Shown one piece after another: positions 1-6,381 of a DNA stretch of 8,659 bases (position 1 is the first letter of the stretch; every line of letters begins with the position of its first letter). Source of the DNA: Bacteroidales bacterium (GTDB lineage Bacteria; Bacteroidota; Bacteroidia; Bacteroidales; WCHB1-69). The stretch is taken from contig JAISTU010000007.1 in assembly GCA_031272415.1 (NCBI GenBank), forward strand, positions 1-8,659. Reading direction: 5' to 3'. Position numbers and translations under genes: made by a program. The notes below the pieces were generated by a model. The model was not told the origin of the DNA, made no database searches, and saw nothing but the letters and a program-made list of their open reading frames with translations.

Positions 1-2477
1 TTGTTGGTTTCCTTTTCGAGCAAAGTGCCAACAAAAAGTTTGAGGTACTCAACAAAGTTAATGACGACACTTTGGTAAAAGTTATTCGTAATGAAAACGT
101 TTGTCAAATCCCTAAAAAAGAAGTAGTTGTGGGCGATATTGTAATTCTCGAAACAGGAGAAGAAGTCCCTGCGGACGGCGAACTTTTAGAGGCTGTTTCA
201 TTGCAAATTAACGAATCAACGCTGACAGGGGAGCCTATCTGCAAAAAGACTATCAATCCTGCCGATTTCAACAAAGACGCTACTTATCCGTCAAATTATG
301 CCATGAAAGGCACAACCATTGCAGACGGACACGGTATTATGCAGATTTTGGCAGTCGGCGATAAGACCGAATACGGCAAAGTTTATGAGGGTGCTCAAAT
401 TGATAACAGTGTAGAAACGCCTCTCAATCAACAATTAGACCGTTTGGCGGGTTTGATAACCAAAGCAAGTTATGCCATTGCTATTCTGATAGTTGTGGGT
501 CGTTTGATTTGGTATTTTGTTGAAAATTCGGGCGTCGCTTTCGACTGGCTTTTGTTCGGAGGCTTTTTCCTAAAAACCGTAATGATAGCCGTAACGGTGA
601 TTGTTGTTGCCGTGCCGGAAGGTTTGCCGATGTCGGTAACATTATCTTTGGCATTGAGTATGAAGCGAATGTTGAGTACCAACAACCTTGTCCGCAAAAT
701 GCACGCCTGCGAAACTATGGGGGCTACAACCGTGATTTGCACCGATAAAACAGGAACGCTGACACAGAATCAAATGAAAGTCTGGAACTTTGATTTTTTT
801 GATTCCCTTGATAAGTCAAATCAAAATACTCCCACGAATCACAGTTCAGACATTATTTACGAAGGCATTGCTGTCAATTCCACTGCTTATTTGGATTATT
901 CCGACCCTGCCAAAATCAAGGCACTTGGCAATCCTACCGAAGGAGCATTATTGATTTGGTTGCACGAAAACGGCATAAATTACTTGCCTTTACGCGAAAA
1001 TGCCGAAATTGTTGAACAACTTACATTCTCCACCGAGCGAAAATATATGGCAACCATTGTCCATTCGCCTTTGTTGAACAAAAAAGTGTTGTATGTAAAG
1101 GGAGCACCCGAAATAGTTTTAGGATTATGCAAAAATGTTCCCGTCGAAAAAGAGAAAATTGAAAAGCAACTCATTGATTATCAAAACAAAGCAATGCGAA
1201 CATTGGCTTTTGCATACGCCATTTTGGAAGAGGATATTGATTGTTTCAAAGACGAAAAAATCAACCTCGATGCTTTCAATCATAATAATCAAAGTTCAGA
1301 CATTCATTTTCTTGGCATTGTTGCCATTTCCGACCCTGTACGTTTGGAAGTGCCTGATGCCGTAAAAAATTGTCTATCAGCAGGTATCAATGTAAAAATT
1401 GTTACCGGCGACACACCCGGTACGGCAAAAGAAATTGCTCGTCAAATCGGACTTTGGAAAGAAAATGAGCCTGAAATTCACCACCTAACGGGAGCAGAAT
1501 TTGCCTCTATGACTGACAAAACCCTTTTGGACATCATTCTTGACCTTAAAATTTTGTCGCGTGCCCGTCCGATGGATAAACAGCGTTTGGTACAACTTTT
1601 GCAGCAAAAAGGTCAGGTTGTGGCAGTTACGGGCGACGGCACCAATGATGCACCCGCTCTCAATGTCGCACAAGTCGGACTTTCAATGGGCGACGGCACA
1701 AGTGTTGCCAAAGAAGCAAGCGATATAACCATTATTGACAATTCATTTAACAGTATTTCGCGGGCAGTAATGTGGGGACGGTCGCTCTACCAAAACATTC
1801 AGCGTTTTATTCTTTTCCAAATGACTATCAATGTTGCCGCTTGTATTATCGTACTTATAGGTGCATTTTTGGGAACAGAATCCCCGCTGACAGTAACGCA
1901 AATGTTGTGGGTGAATTTGATAATGGACACTTTTGCCGCACTCGCATTAGCCTCCTTGCCACCTAATGAAAAAGTGATGAAAGAAAAACCCCGCAAAACC
2001 GAAGATTTTATTATCAACAAAGCCATGTGGCAAAGCATTTTGGGAGTAGGCATTTTCTTTGTGATTTTACTTTTCGGATTGTTGCAATATTTCAAACATG
2101 CTGATATAGTTTCGTTAACGGATTTCAATGCGACCGAATTTATTAAATCATACTTTAATTTTTCGCAAGGGAATGGCTTGTCGTCTTATGAATTATCTTT
2201 ATTTTTCACTATTTTTGTGATGTTGCAATTTTGGAATATGTTCAATGCCAAAGCGTTTTTAACAGGTAAATCTGCCTTTGCAAATATCGGCAAATCAAAA
2301 GGTTTTTTAACCATAGCGGCGGTCATTTTATTGGGTCAATTTTTGATAGTTACTATTGGAGGTGAAATGTTCAATGTAACACCGCTCAAATGGACAGATT
2401 GGGGAATAATCATCGGCATTACCTCATTTGTCCTTTGGCTCCCCGAAAAAACAAGAATCCTCAAAAGGAAAAGATAG
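1..2477 (+). CDS. Calcium-translocating P-type ATPase, PMCA type (5' partial)
   Basis: Membrane pump that uses ATP, through a phospho-aspartate intermediate, to export cations, most likely Ca2+. The frame is open to the left edge: codons 3-71 read as plausible actuator-domain sequence (FEVLNKVNDDTLVKV) running into the conserved QIPKKEVVVGD, so the TTG at 72 is not the start and the N-terminus with M1-M2 lies outside. Seen in order: actuator loop TLTGEP (TGE at nt 225-233), M3, M4 with PEGLP, phosphorylation motif DKTGTLT (Asp at nt 744-746), nucleotide-binding KGAPE (nt 1098-1112), TGDTPGTA (from nt 1404), hinge TGDGTNDAPAL (from nt 1629), then M5-M10. M6 reads WVNLIMDTFAALALASLPP; its Asn and Asp plus the M4 Glu form the single calcium site typical of P2B pumps. 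The protein ends in a basic KRKR tail. About 824 residues are visible, so perhaps 50-100 are missing. Family assignment is firm; Ca2+ specificity is inferred from M4/M6. Convergent with comEC. Confidence 0.93.
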   Translation, partial: VGFLFEQSANKKFEVLNKVNDDTLVKVIRNENVCQIPKKEVVVGDIVILETGEEVPADGELLEAVSLQINESTLTGEPICKKTINPADFNKDATYPSNYAMKGTTIADGHGIMQILAVGDKTEYGKVYEGAQIDNSVETPLNQQLDRLAGLITKASYAIAILIVVGRLIWYFVENSGVAFDWLLFGGFFLKTVMIAVTVIVVAVPEGLPMSVTLSLALSMKRMLSTNNLVRKMHACETMGATTVICTDKTGTLTQNQMKVWNFDFFDSLDKSNQNTPTNHSSDIIYEGIAVNSTAYLDYSDPAKIKALGNPTEGALLIWLHENGINYLPLRENAEIVEQLTFSTERKYMATIVHSPLLNKKVLYVKGAPEIVLGLCKNVPVEKEKIEKQLIDYQNKAMRTLAFAYAILEEDIDCFKDEKINLDAFNHNNQSSDIHFLGIVAISDPVRLEVPDAVKNCLSAGINVKIVTGDTPGTAKEIARQIGLWKENEPEIHHLTGAEFASMTDKTLLDIILDLKILSRARPMDKQRLVQLLQQKGQVVAVTGDGTNDAPALNVAQVGLSMGDGTSVAKEASDITIIDNSFNSISRAVMWGRSLYQNIQRFILFQMTINVAACIIVLIGAFLGTESPLTVTQMLWVNLIMDTFAALALASLPPNEKVMKEKPRKTEDFIINKAMWQSILGVGIFFVILLFGLLQYFKHADIVSLTDFNATEFIKSYFNFSQGNGLSSYELSLFFTIFVMLQFWNMFNAKAFLTGKSAFANIGKSKGFLTIAAVILLGQFLIVTIGGEMFNVTPLKWTDWGIIIGITSFVLWLPEKTRILKRKR

Positions 2478-2498
2478 AGAAAAAGGAGGAAAGGAACA

Positions 2499-2538
2499 GG
2501 GTGAAGGAGGAATGATTTTTTCCCTTTCACCCTTTTTT
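2499..2538. terminator. Probable bidirectional rho-independent terminator
   Basis: Stem GGGTGAAGG (2499-2507) pairs with CCTTTCACCC (2523-2532), with one bulged T and a loop of about 15 nt. It is followed by six T's (2533-2538). It starts 22 nt after the ATPase stop. On the opposite strand the stem is followed by a pyrimidine-rich tract (complement of 2480-2496), so it may also stop comEC transcripts arriving from the right. Flanking purine-rich (2463-2514) and pyrimidine-rich (2515-2550) tracts could lengthen the hairpin imperfectly. Confidence 0.65.
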
Positions 2539-2612
2539 CCTATACCTTTCGCCCCCCCGACTTGCACTTCTTATCCCAAAATAATTTTAATTTTATATCG
2601 TTTCCTCCACTT

Positions 2613-2640
2613 GTCATTGTGGGCTTGACCCGCAATCTCC
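2613..2640 (+). repeat. Dispersed palindromic repeat, copy 1
   Basis: A 28-nt unit that recurs in inverse orientation at 6084-6111 with 25 of 28 positions identical. Its core can fold as TTGTGGG (2617-2623), a 5-nt loop and CCCGCAA (2629-2635), with one G-T pair. It lies in the gap between the convergent ATPase and comEC genes. There is no T-run after the hairpin on either strand, so it is unlikely to be a simple terminator. It resembles short intergenic REP-like elements found in many bacterial genomes (inference from memory). Confidence 0.7.
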
Positions 2641-2678
2641 CCCTTTATACAATGGTCTATTTTTGTTGCATTTTGGTA

Positions 2679-4739
2679 TTACTTCAAATTTTGCACAAAT
2701 GCACCTTCTTTTTTCAAATCATGCACCGGAATTGCCCTTTGATTACAAACACTTTTGATTTTTTGGGCAGTATTATAAGAAAGGCTGCCATCGAGTATAA
2801 CAACCTTACAATCAATGTTTTGCAAAAAATCTTCAGGTTTATAAAATTCTCTATTGCTTAGCAGTAAAAAATCTGTTTTAATCTTTTGAGAATCAGAACG
2901 ATAGCGAATGGGATGGTCAAGAATGAGCAAATTACAATTTTTAAATTGGACAAAGTTCGCTTTTTCTTTATATTTTATCTCATTGATTCTGTGTGCAATA
3001 CGGCAATTTTTAACAGAATATTCTACCGAAAAAGGGTCAATGGACGCAAAATTGTCTGCCAAACAAATGGCTTTTTGCCCTTGTATGTAATCTATATAAT
3101 ATTGATTATCAACACTATAAAAAATTATTTTCTCTTGTTGAGAAATCTTTGTGATGTTGTATATCTCTGTAAATAAAAAGAGAGCCAAAAAAGAACAGCC
3201 AAAAATAAGTAAGTCTTTTTTCTTATACACGCAAGCACTTGATAATAAGATAATTATAAGATATAAAAACAACATTTGTCCATTAGAAAGCGGAATATTT
3301 TCACTCACCGAAAACGGCAAAGCATCAATACTTGTTACCGTGAAATTCATTATTTTGACAACAAATTTCAACAAAAATGCAAAAACAGTAAACAAAGGCA
3401 GCCAAAATGAAGATAGCAATACCACTATTCCTAATCCGATAATAACAGGTACAAGCGTGATAATCAACAAATTAGTTAATAAAAAATAGTTAGGAAATTG
3501 ATGAAAATAAAAAGTTGCCAAAGGTGCAGTAAAAAGTTGTGCCGCCAAAGAAACGGTAACAATTCCCCAAAAATATTTCACAATTTTGTTTTTTGGTGTC
3601 CAAAGTTTATCCAATCGCTGTTGCAGCCAAACAATGCCAAAAACCGCCAAATAAGAGAGTTGAAAACCAACCTCAAACAACAACAGCGGCTCTATGAGCA
3701 GCAAAACCAACATAGAAACCAATAAACTGTTATAACTATTTGATTTTCTTTCCATTATGCCTGCCAAAGCCATAAAAGTAAACATTGTTGCTGCCCGCAA
3801 AACAGAAGGCGAAAGTCCTGTCAGACAAGCATAAAACCAAATAATGAGCAAAAGTAGAAAGGTACGTAAAATTTTTTGAAATTTATTTTTATTTAAAAAA
3901 CCCAATAAAACGCTCATTATCATGTAAATAATTCCCAAATGCATGCCTGATACACAAAGGATATGACTTGCCCCTGCATTGGCATAACTTTGTTGCAAAT
4001 AGTAATCCAAACTTTCGCTGTAACCCAACAAAATAGCCGCCGTAGCACCATATTCGCCGTCCGACATATTGCATTTTTTGAGCGTGTTGAGCATTTTTCC
4101 CCGCAATACAGATGCCATTCTAAATAACCAATTTCCATTATTTTCGCTCAAAATTTGCCATCTACCATTGGCAACAAAACCATATAAATAAATGGATTTT
4201 ACTTTTAAATATCGCTGATAATCAAATTCATACGGATTTTTTGGAGGCGAAATTTCCTGCAAATTACTTTTAAATATCAATTTATCACCATATTTTAAAT
4301 TTTGAGCCGCCGGAGAACGGGAAATATACACATTTGCCAATGTAGAGCAGGAAAAAAATGTGTCATTTGAGCGATATTTTTCCAATCGGATACGCAATTT
4401 CACACTTTTTTCGCTCACAGAAGGCGTTTGCGTGATAGTGCCGATAAAAATATTGTTACAGGATTGATAAAGTTGAGCAGGCGGTTGAGCAGATTTAATA
4501 TGTAAATCAGTGTAAATCAATGAGATAGAGAAAATAAAAAACATCCCCAAAACATTTTTAAGAATTTGTTTTTGAATTTTAAAAATGGCAATTAAGCATA
4601 AAAAAATTACACAAACAACTAAAATAGTAACCGTAAAATAAATTAAAAATGGCGGAAAATGGAACAAAAAAGCGAGCAAAATCCCTCCAATAAAAGGCGG
4701 AAAAAACCGCAAAAGAGGATATTTGTTCCACCTAAACAT
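2679..4739 (-). CDS. comEC: ComEC/Rec2 family DNA-uptake channel protein
   Basis: Polytopic inner-membrane protein of the family that carries single-stranded DNA into the cytoplasm during natural transformation. Using the ATG at 4739 it has 686 residues. Residues 1-75 hold N-terminal membrane segments (RFFPPFIGGILLAFLF). Residues 85-200 form the periplasmic OB-like region, with two Cys (about 94 and 131) that could form a disulfide as in Bacillus ComEC. The competence domain carries the family signature SHILCVSGMHLG (258-269) and LSPSVLRAA (309-317), followed by many hydrophobic helices to about residue 525. The C-terminal part (about 532-686) aligns in position with the metallo-beta-lactamase-like domain but shows no HxHxDH motif. 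The 4739 start is 4 nt after the hydE stop; an earlier GTG (4778) or ATG (4775) would overlap hydE by about 35 nt and add residues unlike the family N-terminus. Probably cotranscribed with hydE. The family is clear; activity in transformation is inferred. Confidence 0.9.
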   Translation of the reverse strand: MFRWNKYPLLRFFPPFIGGILLAFLFHFPPFLIYFTVTILVVCVIFLCLIAIFKIQKQILKNVLGMFFIFSISLIYTDLHIKSAQPPAQLYQSCNNIFIGTITQTPSVSEKSVKLRIRLEKYRSNDTFFSCSTLANVYISRSPAAQNLKYGDKLIFKSNLQEISPPKNPYEFDYQRYLKVKSIYLYGFVANGRWQILSENNGNWLFRMASVLRGKMLNTLKKCNMSDGEYGATAAILLGYSESLDYYLQQSYANAGASHILCVSGMHLGIIYMIMSVLLGFLNKNKFQKILRTFLLLLIIWFYACLTGLSPSVLRAATMFTFMALAGIMERKSNSYNSLLVSMLVLLLIEPLLLFEVGFQLSYLAVFGIVWLQQRLDKLWTPKNKIVKYFWGIVTVSLAAQLFTAPLATFYFHQFPNYFLLTNLLIITLVPVIIGLGIVVLLSSFWLPLFTVFAFLLKFVVKIMNFTVTSIDALPFSVSENIPLSNGQMLFLYLIIILLSSACVYKKKDLLIFGCSFLALFLFTEIYNITKISQQEKIIFYSVDNQYYIDYIQGQKAICLADNFASIDPFSVEYSVKNCRIAHRINEIKYKEKANFVQFKNCNLLILDHPIRYRSDSQKIKTDFLLLSNREFYKPEDFLQNIDCKVVILDGSLSYNTAQKIKSVCNQRAIPVHDLKKEGAFVQNLK

Positions 4740-4743
4740 AATT

Positions 4744-5829
4744 TTATGTTTTTTTATTGAAAAAATGCTGGGCATCACCCCATTCGTTGTAGCCGATGAC
4801 GGTTCCTACGCTTGCCAAACGTCTTTGTAAGCACCCCATACATTGCTCGGAAGTGTCTGATACACAAGGTTTATTGTCATACAATTGATAATTTTCTCTA
4901 TATTTTGTAGGGGTAAGATTGGGCATGATAACATTGGCACCAACTTTCACTGCCAACTCACGTCCTTGCGGGTGTAATGCCTGCATTGCGGTGGCGGCGG
5001 CTATATTTACATCTTTGATAAATATTCTCAAAACGGCTATCATGTTCAAAGTCAAATAAAAACGCTCATTTTGCGACAACAATTCATCTTTGCGGGCATA
5101 AAGTGGCGTTTGATGATGCTCTGAATAGGGTCCCATGCCAATCATATCAATATCTTGTTCTTTAAAAAAAAGCAAATCATCCGCCAAATCGGATAAAGTT
5201 TGTCCGGGGACTCCTATCATCACACCCGTACCGACTTGATAACCAATCTGTTTCAAATTTTGTAAACATTTTACCCTTTGATGATAATCATGGAGTTGAT
5301 TTTGAGGATGTAATTGTTTGTAAAGTGTTGGATTTGAGGACTCTATACGCAATAAATAGCGATGTGCACCGGCGACAAACCATTCTTTATAAACTTCTTC
5401 GGACTGCTCACCACATGAAAGCGTAATCCCTATCTTATTGTCTGACAAGGATTTAATAGACCGCAAAAGATAACTAATATGTTCTGTAAATTTTCTATCA
5501 CTCCGCTCGCCGGATTGCAAAACCATAGAACCATAACCTGCACTGAGAATAAGGCGGGCGGCAGTCATAACTTCCTCATCTTCAACAATATATCTTATAA
5601 CGGCTGTATTACTTTTTCGGATTCCGCAATAAAGACAATCTTTACTACATAGATTTGAATATTCAAGTAATCCCCTGAAATACACATATTTACCTGTTTG
5701 TTCTTCTCTGATTTTTCGGGCATAATCAAATAATTTTTGTTGTTCTTCCCCTTTCAAAGACAACAAAAACACAAGGTCTTCCTTTGTCAATTGTTCCTTT
5801 TTTAAAATATTTTCTACACCACACATCAT
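4744..5829 (-). CDS. hydE: [FeFe] hydrogenase H-cluster radical SAM maturase HydE
   Basis: Cytoplasmic radical S-adenosylmethionine enzyme that, with HydF and HydG, builds the diiron subcluster of [FeFe] hydrogenase; in the known pathway it processes the Fe(CO)2CN-cysteine product made by HydG. Its 361 residues match the family's usual length of about 350. The SAM-cluster motif is CSKDCLYC (CX3CX2C, Cys 61, 65, 68), preceded by YFRGLLEYSNL, which is typical of HydE rather than BioB. VLQSGE (residues 103-108) and GVMIGVPGQT (202-211) are TIM-barrel strands. The C-terminal CX7CX2C (Cys 322, 330, 333) is the optional second Fe-S site seen in Thermotoga HydE. The start is ATG 5829; a second ATG follows at 5826. 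The gene implies a hydrogenase and hydF/hydG elsewhere, since none is in this window. First gene of a probable hydE-comEC transcription unit. PylB-like paralogues are the alternative, but the second cysteine cluster favours HydE. Confidence 0.93.
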   Translation of the reverse strand: MMCGVENILKKEQLTKEDLVFLLSLKGEEQQKLFDYARKIREEQTGKYVYFRGLLEYSNLCSKDCLYCGIRKSNTAVIRYIVEDEEVMTAARLILSAGYGSMVLQSGERSDRKFTEHISYLLRSIKSLSDNKIGITLSCGEQSEEVYKEWFVAGAHRYLLRIESSNPTLYKQLHPQNQLHDYHQRVKCLQNLKQIGYQVGTGVMIGVPGQTLSDLADDLLFFKEQDIDMIGMGPYSEHHQTPLYARKDELLSQNERFYLTLNMIAVLRIFIKDVNIAAATAMQALHPQGRELAVKVGANVIMPNLTPTKYRENYQLYDNKPCVSDTSEQCMGCLQRRLASVGTVIGYNEWGDAQHFFNKKT

Positions 5830-5846
5830 TGTTATAAAAAATCAGT

Positions 5847-5862
5847 TTTGTATAAATACAAA
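5847..5862. promoter_or_regulatory. Perfect inverted repeat overlapping the hydE promoter (possible operator)
   Basis: TTTGTATAAATACAAA: 7-bp arms (5847-5853 and 5856-5862) separated by AA. It overlaps the 3' part of the -7 element and covers the predicted transcription start, where a bound repressor would block polymerase. The protein that might bind is unknown; a redox- or iron-responsive regulator would fit a hydrogenase maturation gene, but this is inference. An AT-rich palindrome of this size can occur by chance. Confidence 0.4.
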
Positions 5863-5866
5863 GATA
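5859..5866 (-). promoter_or_regulatory. Bacteroidetes-type -7 promoter element for hydE-comEC
   Basis: Read on the minus strand this is TATCTTTG, a full match to the Bacteroidetes -7 consensus TAnnTTTG. It lies 29 nt upstream of the hydE ATG, giving a likely leader of about 20-25 nt. The expected TTTG at -33 is not clear; only T-rich sequence is present there. Confidence 0.6.
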
Positions 5867-5906
5867 CACAAATTCTTCAATTAAAAATTAAAAAACCTTT
5901 TTTTTC

Positions 5907-5927
5907 AGAGTGGAGAGTGGAGAGTGG
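5907..5927. repeat. Tandem 7-bp repeat, three copies of AGAGTGG
   Basis: Three exact head-to-tail copies of AGAGTGG, flanked by T-rich tracts (5898-5905 and 5931-5939). It lies about 40 bp upstream of the hydE -7 element, outside any gene. Copy number could vary by replication slippage. No role can be assigned. Confidence 0.75.
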
Positions 5928-5993
5928 AAATTTTTTTTTGCATTTTGGAATAAAAACGTTCTAAAAATTGGAAAAATTTTGTCCATTCCCCGT

Positions 5994-6016
5994 CCTGAAA
6001 GGACAAAACTTTCAGG
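5994..6016. repeat. 8-bp perfect inverted repeat in the intergenic mosaic
   Basis: CCTGAAAG (5994-6001) and CTTTCAGG (6009-6016) with a 7-nt loop could form a short hairpin. The left arm lies in a nested palindrome, GTCC-TGAAA-GGAC (5992-6004). No run of T's follows, so a terminator role is weak. It directly precedes the 9-bp-period array and the second palindromic repeat. Confidence 0.55.
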
Positions 6017-6037
6017 CTAAATTCTCTGCCTTTATAA

Positions 6038-6070
6038 AATCCTGATAATCTTATAAATCTTATTAAAATC
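6038..6070. repeat. AT-rich degenerate 9-bp-period repeat
   Basis: Three successive 9-mers, AATCCTGAT, AATCTTATA and AATCTTATT (6038-6064), then a further AATC at 6067-6070. It is non-coding. I recall similar AATC-rich strings as dispersed intergenic repeats in Bacteroidetes genomes, but that cannot be confirmed here. Confidence 0.5.
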
Positions 6071-6083
6071 ACAGTTCAGACAA

Positions 6084-6111
6084 GGAGATTGCGGGGCAAG
6101 CCCGCAATGGC
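6084..6111 (-). repeat. Dispersed palindromic repeat, copy 2
   Basis: Inverse-orientation copy of the 28-nt unit at 2613-2640, with three substitutions. The core is TTGCGGG-GCAAG-CCCGCAA (6089-6107), a perfect 7-bp stem with a 5-nt loop; the T-to-C change relative to copy 1 makes the stem fully paired. It starts about 7 nt beyond the point where recognisable RhuM sequence stops, and follows the AT-rich array. Confidence 0.7.
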
Positions 6112-6112
6112 A

Positions 6113-6330
6113 GGACACAAACGCCGTTTTGCCCTGTTTGATACGTTCATCTCAAGTACAAATCCCTTTGAGATAAACTCTTTGAGCGTTTTTGTCGCCC
6201 AAATGCGGAAATCGGTAGCGAGTTTGGAATTTACGCGGTAACCGACAGCGATAATAGCATCCAAACTGTAAAATTTGGTCTTATAGTTCTTGCCGTCGGA
6301 GGCAGTTATTTCCCAAAAACGATTGATAAT
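6113..6330 (-). pseudogene. RhuM-family protein remnant, frameshifted and truncated at both ends
   Basis: Reading leftward from 6330, one frame gives WEITASDGKNYKTKFYSLDA, then IIAVGYRVNS, then ATDFRIWATKTLKEFI and SKGFVL. This is the conserved core of the RhuM (virulence protein RhuM) family, known from genomic islands and often near restriction systems; its molecular role is poorly defined. After FVL the frame goes wrong, but the neighbouring frame continues as DERIKQGKTAF (6151-6119), the expected family sequence. One base missing near 6152 (ancestral CTT GAN GAT GAA) explains this. Homology stops at about 6119, next to the palindromic repeat, and an in-frame TAA (6333-6331) lies just upstream of the conserved core. 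Intact members are around 300 residues, so only about 70 codons remain. Non-functional. The frame left of the shift runs on to 6076 but is not family-like. Confidence 0.8.
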
Positions 6331-6381
6331 TTACAAAAATACACCTTTTCTCAATATAAATTCATTTTTTTGCAAAACAGG

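Larger units (their letters stand above)
5867..6381. other. Gene-free intergenic mosaic between the S41 gene and hydE
   Basis: About 515 bp with no intact gene. From right to left it holds an AT-rich stretch (6331-6381), the RhuM relic, palindromic repeat copy 2, the AT-rich 9-bp-period array, the 8-bp inverted repeat and the AGAGTGG triplication next to the hydE promoter. The S41 gene ends at its right side with no evident terminator hairpin, so its transcript may read into the relic. Confidence 0.7.

Noticed and set aside
72..74. TTG as the start codon of the P-type ATPase
   Set aside because: The frame is open to position 1 and the upstream codons encode plausible actuator-domain sequence, so the gene is cut by the window edge.
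2617..2635. Terminator for comEC at the palindromic repeat
   Set aside because: The hairpin is not followed by a T-run in the comEC direction, and the same unit recurs at 6084-6111 away from a gene end, so a dispersed repeat explains it better.
2562..3725. Several plus-strand open frames opposite comEC (around 2562-2861, 2886-3176, 3151-3489, 3498-3725)
   Set aside because: They lie antisense to a well-supported comEC gene and their translations show no recognisable domain; they are rich in Ile, Asn and Lys as expected from AT-rich antisense frames.
5907..5927. CRISPR-like array
   Set aside because: The repeats are 7 bp and directly adjacent, with no spacers and no cas genes nearby.
6076..6264. 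A real small gene of 62 codons
   Set aside because: It begins at a TTG inside conserved RhuM sequence, contains a frameshift, and its last part is merely translated palindromic repeat.
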